Shown here one piece after another: positions 17,997 through 27,428 of a stretch of DNA of 64,000 nt. This stretch comes from Bacillus sp. BA3 (lineage in GTDB: Bacteria > Bacillota > Bacilli > Bacillales > DSM-1321): the NCBI GenBank assembly GCA_002835675.1, contig PIZR01000007.1:80287-144286 (forward strand), given 5' to 3'. Numbering within the stretch: position 1 is the stretch's first letter; every line of letters begins with the position of its first letter. Both the position numbers and the translations under genes were made by a program. The notes under the pieces are model-generated. The model did no database searches. It was not told the DNA's origin and was given only the letters and a program-made list of their open reading frames with translations.

Positions 17997-19382
17997 ATGA
18001 ATAATACCATTTTTACTTTTAATGATAACTCCCCAAAATACAAACAAATCTACGAAAAATTTAAATCATATATTGAACAAGGAGACATTTTGGCGAATGA
18101 GCAATTACCCTCCATTCGTCAACTTGCAGATTCCTTACATGTAAGCCGTAATACAACTTTACTGGCATATGAACAACTTGTTGCTGAAGGGTATATTCGT
18201 GGAGAGGGCAGAAAAGGTTATTTTGCAAATGAGTTAGAACCCCTAATATTTCAGGAGCCATTAATCTCTTATAATAAAAAGCAGGCTGAGTCCAAGAAAC
18301 CTCCGGTAGTTAATTTCAGGGCAGATGCCGTTGATCAAACACATTTCCCACTGAAAATTTGGAGGAGAATTGCTAACCAAGTATTAACATTACAGGATAG
18401 CTTTCGATACGGGGAACCATTTGGGGAAGAATGCCTGCGCGAACAAATCTCCACATATTTATTCCAATCACGCGGAGTGAAAACAAATGCAAATGCAATT
18501 ATTATCGGAAGCAGTACCCAACAAATGCTTGTATACCTTGGGCATATACTGAAGGATGAATTCCAGAGTATTATAGTTGAAGACCCTGGTTACGACGGTG
18601 CTAGGGAAGCTTTTCAATTCCATAGATTTATGTTTGAAACTTTACCGGTTTATGAAACAGGTGCTGAACTTTCCCAATTAGAACAAATGAAATCACGATT
18701 AATCTATGTAACCCCTTCCCATCAAAGTCCAATTGGAGTAAGCATGTCTATTCAACAACGGCAAATGCTTATTCATTGGGTTAACAAGATTCGTGGATAT
18801 ATTATTGAAGACGATTATGATAGTGAGTTTCGCTATACACAAAAACCATTTCCTGCTCTTGCCTCCATTGATTCAGCAAGAGTCATTTATTTAGGGAATT
18901 TCTCGAAGTCCTTTCTTCCAGGAATTCGTTTATGTTATATGGTCTTGCCACAGCCATTATTAAATCGTTTTAAAAATCAGTTTCTTCATTTTGAAGCTAC
19001 CACCTCCCTGCTTAGCCAGCTTACAATGGCTAAACTTATGGAAGAGGGAGAATGGAGTCGACATATTAAACGAATGCGCCTTGTTTATAAAAGAAAAATG
19101 CAGCACTTAGTATCCGCATTAAAAGAGCAATTCGCTCAAAATATATCAATTATTGGTGAACAATCCGGTTTGTATGTATTAGTCAAGGTACATCTGAAGC
19201 ATTCAGAAGAATGGTTAATTCAACAAGCTTCCTTTCATGGCGTTACTGTGTATCCTACGTCCCTCTACTTCATTAAAAATAACACCGACGGACCAATGGT
19301 TAAACTAGGTTTCAGTAATCTTTCTGACGATGAAATTGATGTGGGTGTGAAACTCTTAAAGAAGGCATGGATAAAAGAATAA
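17997..19382 (+). CDS. MocR-family transcriptional regulator (GntR HTH + aminotransferase-like)
   Basis: PLP-dependent regulator of the MocR/GabR/PdxR type, 461 residues. An N-terminal GntR winged helix (about 1-70, QLPSIRQLADSLHVSRNTTLLAYEQLVAEGYI) is joined by a linker to a fold-type I aminotransferase-like domain. That domain has the PLP aspartate/tyrosine region (YVTPSHQSPIGVSMS, IIEDDYDSEFRY) and the PLP lysine in YLGNFSKSFLPGIRLCY. Such proteins act as sensors rather than enzymes. The start is ATG 17997, with AGAGGG 7 nt upstream; ATG 17991 lies too close. Divergent from paiB, it probably controls paiB and/or the LysE exporter. Confidence 0.92.
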   Translation: MNNTIFTFNDNSPKYKQIYEKFKSYIEQGDILANEQLPSIRQLADSLHVSRNTTLLAYEQLVAEGYIRGEGRKGYFANELEPLIFQEPLISYNKKQAESKKPPVVNFRADAVDQTHFPLKIWRRIANQVLTLQDSFRYGEPFGEECLREQISTYLFQSRGVKTNANAIIIGSSTQQMLVYLGHILKDEFQSIIVEDPGYDGAREAFQFHRFMFETLPVYETGAELSQLEQMKSRLIYVTPSHQSPIGVSMSIQQRQMLIHWVNKIRGYIIEDDYDSEFRYTQKPFPALASIDSARVIYLGNFSKSFLPGIRLCYMVLPQPLLNRFKNQFLHFEATTSLLSQLTMAKLMEEGEWSRHIKRMRLVYKRKMQHLVSALKEQFAQNISIIGEQSGLYVLVKVHLKHSEEWLIQQASFHGVTVYPTSLYFIKNNTDGPMVKLGFSNLSDDEIDVGVKLLKKAWIKE

Positions 19383-19406
19383 CTCCATAATTCTTTGAAT
19401 AAAAGA

Positions 19407-19597
19407 ATTGCAGCTATTTTATTTGAATGTTTGGTGTTGCAAAAATAATCTTAATAGGAACCTTTCTAGCATTATTAGTTATTGGATTTGAAGCGAGCTT
19501 CACATTTTTATCCTATGCAATGGACACACTTCCTATGGGGACAGCTTATGAATATGGACGGGAATTGGTGCGTAAGGTAGAGCAACATTTGGAATGA
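19407..19597 (+). pseudogene. SMR multidrug-efflux protein remnant
   Basis: Two frames joined by a one-base loss near 19430 read IAALFE-type sequence (IAAILFE) then FGVAK...ASFTFLSYAMDTLPMGTAY, the third-helix signature of small multidrug resistance proteins. Downstream it runs into an unrelated tail (EYGRELVRKVEQHLE) and stops. About half of the usual 105 residues, including helix 2, is missing. Not functional. Confidence 0.7.
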
Positions 19598-19707
19598 TTT
19601 TATACGGATAATCCGAATATTGGAATAGTTAGTTTTTATTAGGAAGACATTAAGTGCTACTTTAGGTCTAAAACTTGTTTCTTAATAGATAAATGGAAGG
19701 ATAATTT

Positions 19708-19746
19708 TAAGCCTAATTTCCATCTGAAATTAGGCTTAATTTTTTA
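19708..19746. terminator. Strong bidirectional-type hairpin
   Basis: 13-bp stem (19708-19720 with 19726-19738) followed by A-T6 on the plus strand, downstream of the SMR remnant and convergent with paiB2. Confidence 0.8.
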
Positions 19747-19790
19747 ACAAATCTACCACAGTAGTTTAATAAGACAAAGTCGGATATCTT

Positions 19791-20402
19791 TTAATTTTGT
19801 AGATTTTTCTTCATAAGAGATGCTACTTGTATATTATCTTGTTGAGAAGTGTTTTCTAGATGCTTAATAATTAATTCTCGACGTTCCAAAGGGTGATTTT
19901 GACTTAATTTAGCTTTCGCTTCAATTTTTGTGATTTTTATTTTAAATGCTACAATCCCTTTACTCATTCCTTCGATAAATCTGGAATCTACATCGTTTAA
20001 ATTGTATGGGCTATCTGGACTTTCATATTTGTTTACCATATCATTTAGAGAATCGAATATGACTTTTTGATCTTCGACAATCTCCATATTTCCATATAAA
20101 TGGATAGACACATAATTCCAAGTAGGAACTGCCATCGTTGTTTCATACCAAGACGGAGATATATAACAGTGAGGACCTTGGAAAACCGCAAGAACTTGTT
20201 GGCATTCCATATCCTTCCATTGTTCGTTTGGAAGGGCAAAATGACCATATAAAGCACTTTCACCTTTATTTAATATGAGTGGAAGATGGGTAGCGTACGG
20301 TTCTCCATTGTGTTGAGAAAATAAAGTCGCAAAGCTGTACTTTTCGATAAAATCATAAATTATTTCTTCATCCTTGAGGTGAAAATGTTTAGGTATATAC
20401 AT
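19791..20402 (-). CDS. PaiB family FMN-binding protein, second copy
   Basis: A 203-residue paralogue of the 17246-17869 protein and complete. It carries MYIPKHFHLKDEEI, YATHLPLILNKGE, LYGHFALPNEQWKD, VLAVFQGPHCYISPSWYE, AVPTWNYVSIHLYGNME and GIVAFKIKITKIEAKAKLSQNH. AGGAGG lies 8 nt before ATG 20402. Upstream is the second copy of the 42-bp palindromic region, but no regulator gene faces it here. PaiB proteins are thought to bind FMN and to repress genes; for this one that is by family only. Confidence 0.87.
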   Translation of the reverse strand: MYIPKHFHLKDEEIIYDFIEKYSFATLFSQHNGEPYATHLPLILNKGESALYGHFALPNEQWKDMECQQVLAVFQGPHCYISPSWYETTMAVPTWNYVSIHLYGNMEIVEDQKVIFDSLNDMVNKYESPDSPYNLNDVDSRFIEGMSKGIVAFKIKITKIEAKAKLSQNHPLERRELIIKHLENTSQQDNIQVASLMKKNLQN

Positions 20403-20496
20403 GATTTACCTCCTCCTTGATAGGGCCTTTGTAATTTGCGGCTATCTCCAATTTTTAAAAATCTTAGTATTATATGAGATATTTTATTATGTAAAC

Positions 20497-20538
20497 TGAC
20501 ATCTTAAAAGGTACAATTATTAATAATTGTACATGTCA
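20497..20538. promoter_or_regulatory. Conserved palindromic control region, copy 2
   Basis: Arms TGACAT (20497-20502) and CATGTCA (20532-20538) are spaced exactly as in copy 1, and positions 20511-20532 form a perfect 22-bp palindrome centred on TATTAATA. Located about 100 bp upstream of paiB2. The stretch 20540-20780 holds no gene I can recognise. Confidence 0.65.
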
Positions 20539-20824
20539 TAGCTGAGGACCCTTTTGGACCTTCTCCGCGGATATAGCCTGTATAAGATACCGGGCCCGAC
20601 AGGTTATCCAACATCATAGTGAGTTATTTATGAACCAAAATAACAGATAGCTAATGGTGTTTTTTAATTTTATTCAGCAATCAGTCCAAATTATGGAATA
20701 ATCCCTTAAAATAAAGTAACTTAATAACTAGATTATAATATTGCAAGCATACAGATAACCAATAATTATTTTCATTAGAAAGGATTGAAATAGTATCGAA
20801 TTAAGACATTTAGAATATTTTTTA

Positions 20825-21718
20825 ATGGTCAGTAAAGAACTTCATTTTACAAAAGCAGCTGAAAAATTAGGAATTTCGCAACCAACTTTAAGCCATCAAA
20901 TTAAAATGCTTGAACAAGATATAGGCTATGCACTTTTTAACCGTATTGGTAAAAAGATTGAACTTACTAAGGTGGGAGAAATTGTACAACAAGAAGCATT
21001 AAATATTCAAAATTCCTTACAAAGTATTTCTTCTCAAATTAAAGCACTTACAAAAGTAGAAATCGGGGAATTGAAAATTGCTGTCTTACCAGGAGAAATA
21101 ACGGATTTGGTATCTACTTTATGTATTAAATTTAACCAATTGTATCCGAACATAAAAGTGTTTGTTCAAAGTACGGATGAAGTGGAAAAGGCTGTTTTAG
21201 AGAATCAAGCTGATTTTGGTATTGGTTTTGAATTCAATCGGAATGATATGTTGATGGTGACGAAGTTATATGATGAAGAATTTTACCTGATTAGTAATCA
21301 AAGTAATGGAGAGCAGAAGGTTTCATTTTCCGATGTTTTAGACAGTTCTCTTATTTTATTTCCAAATATCCATCAATGCAGAAAAATACTTGATAAAACG
21401 AGTCTTGAGGTTGGCAGGCAGATAGAACCTATTGTCGAAACGTCTAGCATTGAATCTATCTTGAAGCTTGTTCGAAATGGGGTTGGACGCAGTTTTGTTT
21501 CGCGTACATTATATGAATTTTATGATACAGAGGATTTATTTTTCCAACGTATTGAAAAACCAACTTTGACTAGATCTGTTTATCTCGTGATGAAAAAGAA
21601 TCGTTTTATCAATTATGCAGCACGTAAGTATATTAAGTTATTACTATGTGAAATAGAAAGGCTGCGTTTTCATACAGAAAAAGATGAGATAGCATCTTTG
21701 AAAAGTTCTATATTATAG
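20825..21718 (+). CDS. LysR family transcriptional regulator
   Basis: LTTR of 297 residues as read from ATG 20825. The DNA-binding HTH is KELHFTKAAEKLGISQPTLSHQIKMLEQDIGYALFNR; the effector domain follows from about 90. The family normally begins M-E-L-R-H-L-E-Y-F. Here the ten codons before ATG 20825 read I-E-L-R-H-L-E-Y-F-L with ATC at 20795, an in-frame TGA nine bases before it and AAAGGA at good spacing. The natural start therefore appears to be ATC, either a rare start codon or a mutated ATG. The downstream HD-domain gene is a possible target. Confidence 0.85.
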   Translation: MVSKELHFTKAAEKLGISQPTLSHQIKMLEQDIGYALFNRIGKKIELTKVGEIVQQEALNIQNSLQSISSQIKALTKVEIGELKIAVLPGEITDLVSTLCIKFNQLYPNIKVFVQSTDEVEKAVLENQADFGIGFEFNRNDMLMVTKLYDEEFYLISNQSNGEQKVSFSDVLDSSLILFPNIHQCRKILDKTSLEVGRQIEPIVETSSIESILKLVRNGVGRSFVSRTLYEFYDTEDLFFQRIEKPTLTRSVYLVMKKNRFINYAARKYIKLLLCEIERLRFHTEKDEIASLKSSIL

Positions 21719-21834
21719 CTTTTATCTATTATTATCATAGAAAAGAATGAATAGATAAATGATAAATTCCTCTTTACAATGAATACAAGTTCATGAGAAT
21801 GAGAACTATCAAATTGTAAAGGGGATTTTCAATT

Positions 21835-22473
21835 ATGTTTCAAGAAGTAGCAGGTATTAAAATTCCAGATTCCCGATTGGCTAAAGAAGCAGCAGATCTT
21901 TTACGCGAGCATGGGGACGACTTGTTGTGGAATCATTCAAATCGTGTATTTTTATTTGGTGCAGTCAACGGAAAAAAAACGAAGCAAAATTATGATTTAG
22001 AGTTGCTATATGTTAGTGCATTATTCCATGATTTAGGCTTAACAAAAAAATTCAGCAGTCCAGATTTACGATTTGAAGTAGACGGTGCAAATGCAGCGAG
22101 AAGCTTTTTACAGCAGTATCAAATTCCAGATGAGTCGATTCGTCTTGTATGGGATGCTATTGCGTTACATACGACACCTGGCGTTGCAGAGCATAAAGAG
22201 TCCGAAGTGGCACTACTCTTTTCAGGTGTTGGTTTAGATGTGATGGGAGATGGATTTGAACAATTCCCTGACGACTTGCGTGAAGAAATTATAAAAGCCT
22301 TCCCACGTAACAATTTCAAGAAGGTCATTATTCCAGCGTTTTATGAGGGCTTTAAGCATAAGCCAGAAACTACTTTTGGCAATATGAAGGAAGATATTAT
22401 TGAATATTTTAGACCTGAATATAAAAATAAAAATTTCTGTGATTGTATTTTGCATTCACCATGGAAAGAATAG
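21835..22473 (+). CDS. HD-domain protein (cyanamide hydratase/Ddi2-like)
   Basis: A 212-residue metal-dependent HD protein. Ligands: His in WNHSNRVFLFG, the HD pair in YVSALFHDLGLT, and further His in AIALHTTPGVAEHKE. The arrangement matches the HD family that includes fungal cyanamide hydratase and yeast Ddi2/3; the substrate of bacterial members is usually unknown. AAAGGGG lies 9 nt before ATG 21835. It follows the LysR gene on the same strand after 116 bp. Confidence 0.85.
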   Translation: MFQEVAGIKIPDSRLAKEAADLLREHGDDLLWNHSNRVFLFGAVNGKKTKQNYDLELLYVSALFHDLGLTKKFSSPDLRFEVDGANAARSFLQQYQIPDESIRLVWDAIALHTTPGVAEHKESEVALLFSGVGLDVMGDGFEQFPDDLREEIIKAFPRNNFKKVIIPAFYEGFKHKPETTFGNMKEDIIEYFRPEYKNKNFCDCILHSPWKE

Positions 22474-22909
22474 GGTACAAAAACGCACAACCTAACAGCG
22501 AATCGTGGTAGGAAGTTAGTAGCAACAGGAGATTCAACGGTTATTAAATTCCTTCATGTAATGTAACGGGGACAATCGTTAATTTTTGTTGCGGCATAGG
22601 ATAAGCACCTCCTTTTATTGATACAAGTATCGTACCAGGAGGTGCTACGTATTTAATATGCACTGTTTAAATGGTGGCTTTCCTTTAACCATAGTTTGCG
22701 ACCCACTATCCAACTGTTTACGCTTCAAAACTCAGTTCCAGTGAGTGGTTAACTCTCATTCGGCGGGAATCCCACCCTATATATGTAACGACCTATGCTC
22801 GAACGCTCTGACAGGCACCGGTTGCCGACCCTAACTAGCAGCCGAATCGATGTGAAAATATCGAAACCAAATCCACCTAATCAACGCATTAACACACTAA
22901 CTGGAAACT
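22474..22909. other. 436-bp noncoding region with a nested hairpin
   Basis: Contains a hairpin at 22604-22646: AGCACCTCC pairs with GGAGGTGCT, and inside it GATAC (22620-22624) pairs with GTATC (22627-22631). On the minus strand a ribosome-site-like AAAGGAGGTG precedes a 17-codon frame (MPQQKLTIVPVTLHEGI) ending near 22545. I see no complete gene; base composition around 22720-22860 is higher in GC than its neighbours, suggesting foreign debris. Confidence 0.4.
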
Positions 22910-23953
22910 TCAGCTGAGTGGGGTCCTGACCTCAATTTTGTATTTTGTTTGGGAAGTATAATTTTCGCCTGCTAAAAGAAGAATATCTCCAAAATCCTCA
23001 AATTCAATCGCTCCTGGTGCAGCTTGGGTTTCAAACGTTATCCCGCCGTGTTGAATTAATTTTTCTCCGTGCATGAGTGGCACACCTTCCACAAAGTTTG
23101 CAGTGTAAATGACAACCGCAGGCTCTTCTGTGTATACCTCGACTGATATTTTCTGGTCAGGACTAATTAATTTTGCTGCAGTTTGATGAAGTCCTGAGCA
23201 CGTTAGGAAGAATGGATGATCGATTCCTTGAACCTTTTTAACTTCTGCGTCAATTGCTTCAAAGGTTGATTTTAATTTCTTTGGGGTTCGAAAATCATAA
23301 GGCGTGCCAATTGTGCTTCGCTTTTCCCCAGTTACCGTGGTATCGTCATTTACTGGTGCAAATTCTTCAGAAAAGATTTGTAAGAAATGATCATCGATTG
23401 GATTGCTGGGATGCCCTGTTAAGTTAAAATAGACGTGATTGGTCGGATTAAAAATTGTGTCTTTATCACTAGTTGCTTGATAGCTGACTGACCAAATATT
23501 TAAGTTGTCTAATGTGTAAGTCACACTTACTTTCAAATTCCCCGGAAAACCATTCTCGCCATCAGGTGAGTGGGTTGAAAAGATGATTGATGCACTTTCA
23601 TCCGTCTCCTTCACTTCATAATCCCAGATTTTTTCATCGAATCCAGGGCTGCCACCGTGTAAGGTATTCCCTAATTGATTTACACATGTTTGGTAACGTG
23701 ATTCACCAATCGAAAATTGGCCATTTTTTATTCTTCCAGCGACTCTTCCTATTGTTGCTCCATAATATGTTTCTTTTTTGTAATCCTCAATCGAGTCAAA
23801 TCCCAATACGATATTATTACGACCCGTTTCCGTTAGGACGAACAGATTGACGATTCTTGCACCAAAGTTTGTAACTTCCATTCTTACTCCATGTTCATTT
23901 TCTATTGTAAACAGCAAGACTTCATTTCCAAACGAGCTTTGTGATGTTTTCAT
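22910..23953 (-). CDS. galM: Galactose mutarotase (aldose 1-epimerase)
   Basis: Interconverts alpha and beta anomers of aldoses, cytoplasmic; 347 residues, the usual length. Signature regions: NFGARIVNLFV, YYGATIGRVAGRI, NTLHGGSPGFDEKIW (first catalytic-site His), FNPTNHVYFNLTGH (catalytic His) and FETQAAPGAIEFEDFG (catalytic Glu). AAGGAG precedes ATG 23953. It lies downstream of araE, separated by a 285-bp gap with a hairpin, so it may be a separate unit or receive read-through. In arabinose loci GalM helps to supply the correct sugar anomer. Confidence 0.92.
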   Translation of the reverse strand: MKTSQSSFGNEVLLFTIENEHGVRMEVTNFGARIVNLFVLTETGRNNIVLGFDSIEDYKKETYYGATIGRVAGRIKNGQFSIGESRYQTCVNQLGNTLHGGSPGFDEKIWDYEVKETDESASIIFSTHSPDGENGFPGNLKVSVTYTLDNLNIWSVSYQATSDKDTIFNPTNHVYFNLTGHPSNPIDDHFLQIFSEEFAPVNDDTTVTGEKRSTIGTPYDFRTPKKLKSTFEAIDAEVKKVQGIDHPFFLTCSGLHQTAAKLISPDQKISVEVYTEEPAVVIYTANFVEGVPLMHGEKLIQHGGITFETQAAPGAIEFEDFGDILLLAGENYTSQTKYKIEVRTPLS

Positions 23954-24046
23954 TTTTTTCGGCTCCTTCCCTATTAAATTCCTTCATATAAATAAAAGTT
24001 AAAACACCATGAATTGTACAAAAAGTTCAGCAAACATTTTAATGGT

Positions 24047-24071
24047 GAAAAGCCGAAGTAGCAACTTCGGC
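24047..24071 (-). terminator. Terminator-like hairpin between araE and galM
   Basis: GCCGAAGT/ACTTCGGC stem (24052-24059 with 24064-24071), AGCA loop, four T on the minus strand. Likely a partial terminator. Confidence 0.6.
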
Positions 24072-24238
24072 CTTAAGATAAGGGAATCATATGAGTAAAT
24101 CAACATGTTCATGATGTGTGTGTAGATCATAATTACAGAAGTATTTTCCCTTATGACCCCCTGATTTAAAATGCATGCTTAACTCTCCTATTTGCGTATA
24201 GCTTCTTTGAATTCTACTCCAAATCTCATAGGTCTAAT

Positions 24239-25633
24239 TTAAGCACTTTTTCCCTTAGCTTGTTTGCTTTCTCCAATTTTTTCAATTTCCTCCAAAGTAT
24301 GACCTCGAGTTTCAGGAACGCATGTCCGGATAAATAAAACACCGAGTAAACAAATAGCACCAAAGATTGCAAAAACAGCTTCTTGAGACATCGAAGCGGT
24401 CATGATTGGAAATAGCAATCCAACCAAGAAAGAACCAATCCAGTTAAATGATGAAGCTATTCCTGATGCACGCCCGCGAATTACCAGCGGGAAAATTTCT
24501 CCAACTATGACCCAGGTTAACGGAGCCCACGTGAATGAATAAAGTGCTACATAGATACTTAAAAAAACAACCATCATCATCGGATTTGCATTAGGAATTA
24601 ATATATTCATTATTGCCGGCAAAATAAAGGATAGTCCCATAATAGTTCCGCCTATTGTTAATAAAGTACGGCGATTAAATTTATCAGCAATCATAAGGAA
24701 TATTAATGAACCTAGTACGAGAATAACCCCTTGAATAATTGGCCACATCAATACTGAGCTGGCTTCATGCCCTGTTGCTTTTTCCACAATCATAGGAATA
24801 TAATAAAAAATTGCGTTTGCGCCCTGGAATTGTTGAAACGCAGCAACACCCACACCAGCAATTACTAAATAACGGTATTTATTACTTAAAAGTGTACCCC
24901 AAGATGCTTTTTGATTTACCTTTGCTTCCTCTTTAACAGTTTCTTGAATTTGTATTATTTCAGAGTCAATTTGTTCTTTGTTAGAGCGAATAAAGCCCAA
25001 CACCTTACGAGCTTCATCAATTTTATTGTTCTTAATTAAAAAACGTGGTGATTCGGGTAACCTTGACACTCCAATAAATAAGATCAAAGCAGGTACGGCA
25101 GCCAAACTAAGCATCAACCGCCATGCCATAGTTCCTGGTAAGTCTTTCAATAAATAAGCGACAATGTACGAAAGTAACATTCCAGAGACAATCATTGTTT
25201 GATTAATTCCTGACAGACGTCCACGTAAACGTGCCGGCGCCATTTCCGACATATAGGCTGGGACCAACGCAGAAGCAGCACCTACAGCCAACCCTAATAA
25301 AATCCGGGCAACAATCATAAAAAGGAGCCCTTTATGAGGGGATATTCCTGCCAAAATGGAGCCAACAGCAAAAATGATAGAAGATATTAAAATCATTTTG
25401 CGCCGTCCTAAACGATCGGAAAGTTGTCCGGCCAGGGCACCCCCAAAAATAGCTCCAAACATCAACGAAGAGGTAATCCAGCCAATGGCACCAGGGTTGT
25501 TTTGAAGGTTCCAATCATGTTGCAGAAAAGGTAAAGCACCCGTCATAACGCCGATATCATAACCGAAGAGAATGCCCCCAAAAGCCCCAAAAAAATAAAT
25601 GAATCCACTTGAGATTTTCTTTTCATTAACCAT
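24239..25633 (-). CDS. araE: Sugar/H+ symporter, arabinose transporter AraE type
   Basis: Major facilitator superfamily sugar porter of 464 residues with twelve predicted membrane helices. Signatures: GYDIGVMTGALPFL in helix 1, GQLSDRLGRRKMIL between helices 2 and 3, SEMAPARLRGRLSG, PESPRFL at the end of helix 6, and VPETRGHTLEEIE at the C terminus. Substrate assignment to L-arabinose rests on its place in the ara cluster; related xylose or galactose porters look alike. AGGAGGG precedes ATG 25633. A cre site and a strong hairpin lie upstream. Confidence 0.85.
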   Translation of the reverse strand: MVNEKKISSGFIYFFGAFGGILFGYDIGVMTGALPFLQHDWNLQNNPGAIGWITSSLMFGAIFGGALAGQLSDRLGRRKMILISSIIFAVGSILAGISPHKGLLFMIVARILLGLAVGAASALVPAYMSEMAPARLRGRLSGINQTMIVSGMLLSYIVAYLLKDLPGTMAWRLMLSLAAVPALILFIGVSRLPESPRFLIKNNKIDEARKVLGFIRSNKEQIDSEIIQIQETVKEEAKVNQKASWGTLLSNKYRYLVIAGVGVAAFQQFQGANAIFYYIPMIVEKATGHEASSVLMWPIIQGVILVLGSLIFLMIADKFNRRTLLTIGGTIMGLSFILPAIMNILIPNANPMMMVVFLSIYVALYSFTWAPLTWVIVGEIFPLVIRGRASGIASSFNWIGSFLVGLLFPIMTASMSQEAVFAIFGAICLLGVLFIRTCVPETRGHTLEEIEKIGESKQAKGKSA

Positions 25634-25803
25634 TAAAATTCCCTCCTCAAGGTTTTAAAATTATATTTTTAAAATCCCACCACTAAAAATATTGATTGCT
25701 TTTAAAAGAAAATAATAATAGTGTTTTCAAGCTACAAATATATGCTAGTAGAATCATCTTAAAAATTATCGATTAGGATGAATTCTGTGTCGTTATTGTG
25801 CTA

Positions 25804-25817
25804 TTAAAACGCTTTCA
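25804..25817. promoter_or_regulatory. Candidate CcpA cre site upstream of araE
   Basis: Minus-strand TGAAAGCGTTTTAA matches the cre consensus TGWNANCGNTNWCA at all but one position. It lies about 170 bp before araE, consistent with carbon catabolite repression. Confidence 0.55.
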
Positions 25818-25906
25818 TCTTTTTCTGGAAAACCACGAACACGCTTACAAAAAAAGTGATCATACTAATGATTACTATTTCCAGAATACAACCTCTGGAG
25901 TACCTA

Positions 25907-25949
25907 TTTCTTCCCTCCAAGGAAGCAGAGCCTCCTTGGAGGGAAGAAA
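25907..25949 (-). other. Perfect 17-bp hairpin after araA, without T-run
   Basis: 25907-25923 and 25933-25949 are exact complements around a 9-nt loop, starting three bases after the araA stop. No T tract follows on the minus strand. It may protect the 3' end of an araBDA mRNA or act as a weak terminator before araE. Confidence 0.6.
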
Positions 25950-25951
25950 CA

Positions 25952-27376
25952 TTACTTAATAACTACGTATTCCAAGCCAACAAGTTTTGCATAGGTTATG
26001 ATTTGGTCTGTTGTTAAGTTCAATGAAACAACTGTATGGTGACCGCCACCATTCTCAAGCCAAGCTTTCACTCCATCTTGGAAGTTTGGCTTCACTTCCC
26101 AAAGTACACGGGCCACTGGAAGGTTTGGTGCTGGAACAGTTGGCTCGAATGCAGAAACTTCATTAATCAAAAGTTTATAGTTTGTACCAAAGTCAGCCAT
26201 GGAAACAACGACACCGTCTCCTGCTTTGCCGTCGAATACTAAACGTGCTGGATCTTCACGATCACCTATACCTAATGGAGATACGACAATTTTTGGTTTG
26301 TTACTTGCTAAAGATGGGTCGACTTCAAGCATATGTGATTGAAGGATTGATTCTTGTCCAGCAGCTAATTCATATGTGTAATCTTCCATAAAGCCAGTTG
26401 ATTGGTTATGGCTCATCACTTTCAGTAAGCGAGCGAGTGCTGCCGTCTTCCAATCTCCTTCACCCGCAAAGCCATATCCTTGTGCCATCAAACGTTGGAC
26501 GGCAAGACCAGGAAGTTGTTTCATCCCATATAAATCTTCGAAGTTCGTTGTGAAGGCCGTGTAACCACCATCATCAAGGAAACGTTTAATCGCAATTTCA
26601 TAGCTTACCTGTACCTTTACGCTTTTCTCCCAATCTTCCCTACTGTTTGTACCATAATCAAATTCATAAAGGCCTTCGTATTCTGAAAATAAAGCATCAA
26701 TTTCTTCATCAGTAACCGCATTTACATATTGAACAAGGTCTCCGATTCCAAAATAGTCAACTGTCCACCCAAATTGGATTTGCGCTTCAACCTTATCCCC
26801 TTCGGTTACTCCAACGTTACGCATGTTGTCTCCAAAGCGAGCGACCTTAATGTTGAAGCTTTCGTTATAAGCAACCGCTACGTCCATCCATTGTGCAATT
26901 TGCTTTTGCACTTCAGGGCGCTCCCAATAACCTACAACAACTTTATTTTGTTTTTTCAAACGGGCATTGATAAAACCATATTCACGGTCACCGTGGGCGG
27001 ATTGGTTCAGGTTCATAAAGTCCATATCAATCGTTGCCCAAGGAATGCTTTCATTGAATTGTGTAGCTAAATGAAGCAATGGTTTTTGTAATAGTTTTGT
27101 TCCACGAATCCACATTTTTGCAGGTGAGAAAGTATGCATCCAAGTGATGACACCGGCAACTTCGTCACGATAATTGACTTCTTTCATGATGCTTGTGATT
27201 CTATCTGCACTAACAGCTAAATCTTGCAATACAAGTGGATAAGGTAAAATACCGCTTTCATTTAATGCGTCGGTTATCGTTTGTGCATGCGCCTTGACCT
27301 CTGCTAACGCTTCTTCCCCATATAGATGTTGTGATCCTACGACGAACCAAAATTCCTTTTTTTCTGTTGTTAACAT
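25952..27376 (-). CDS. araA: L-arabinose isomerase
   Basis: Converts L-arabinose to L-ribulose, Mn2+-dependent, cytoplasmic; 474 residues, normal length. Begins with [16 protein letters not shown] and retains the metal-binding residues in [16 protein letters not shown] (Glu), [10 protein letters not shown] (Glu), [11 protein letters not shown] (His) and [10 protein letters not shown] (His). AGAGGA precedes ATG 27376. It is the third gene of the kinase-araD-araA unit, 53 bp after araD. Confidence 0.97.
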   Translation of the reverse strand: MLTTEKKEFWFVVGSQHLYGEEALAEVKAHAQTITDALNESGILPYPLVLQDLAVSADRITSIMKEVNYRDEVAGVITWMHTFSPAKMWIRGTKLLQKPLLHLATQFNESIPWATIDMDFMNLNQSAHGDREYGFINARLKKQNKVVVGYWERPEVQKQIAQWMDVAVAYNESFNIKVARFGDNMRNVGVTEGDKVEAQIQFGWTVDYFGIGDLVQYVNAVTDEEIDALFSEYEGLYEFDYGTNSREDWEKSVKVQVSYEIAIKRFLDDGGYTAFTTNFEDLYGMKQLPGLAVQRLMAQGYGFAGEGDWKTAALARLLKVMSHNQSTGFMEDYTYELAAGQESILQSHMLEVDPSLASNKPKIVVSPLGIGDREDPARLVFDGKAGDGVVVSMADFGTNYKLLINEVSAFEPTVPAPNLPVARVLWEVKPNFQDGVKAWLENGGGHHTVVSLNLTTDQIITYAKLVGLEYVVIK

Positions 27377-27428
27377 AATAATCCTCTTTTCTTAATTCTA
27401 ATGGTTTGATAATTTAATAGAGTTGATC

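Noticed and set aside
20540..20640. Possible RNA element with GGACC repeats
   Set aside because: The GGACC copies are direct, not inverted, and no riboswitch or T-box pattern fits.
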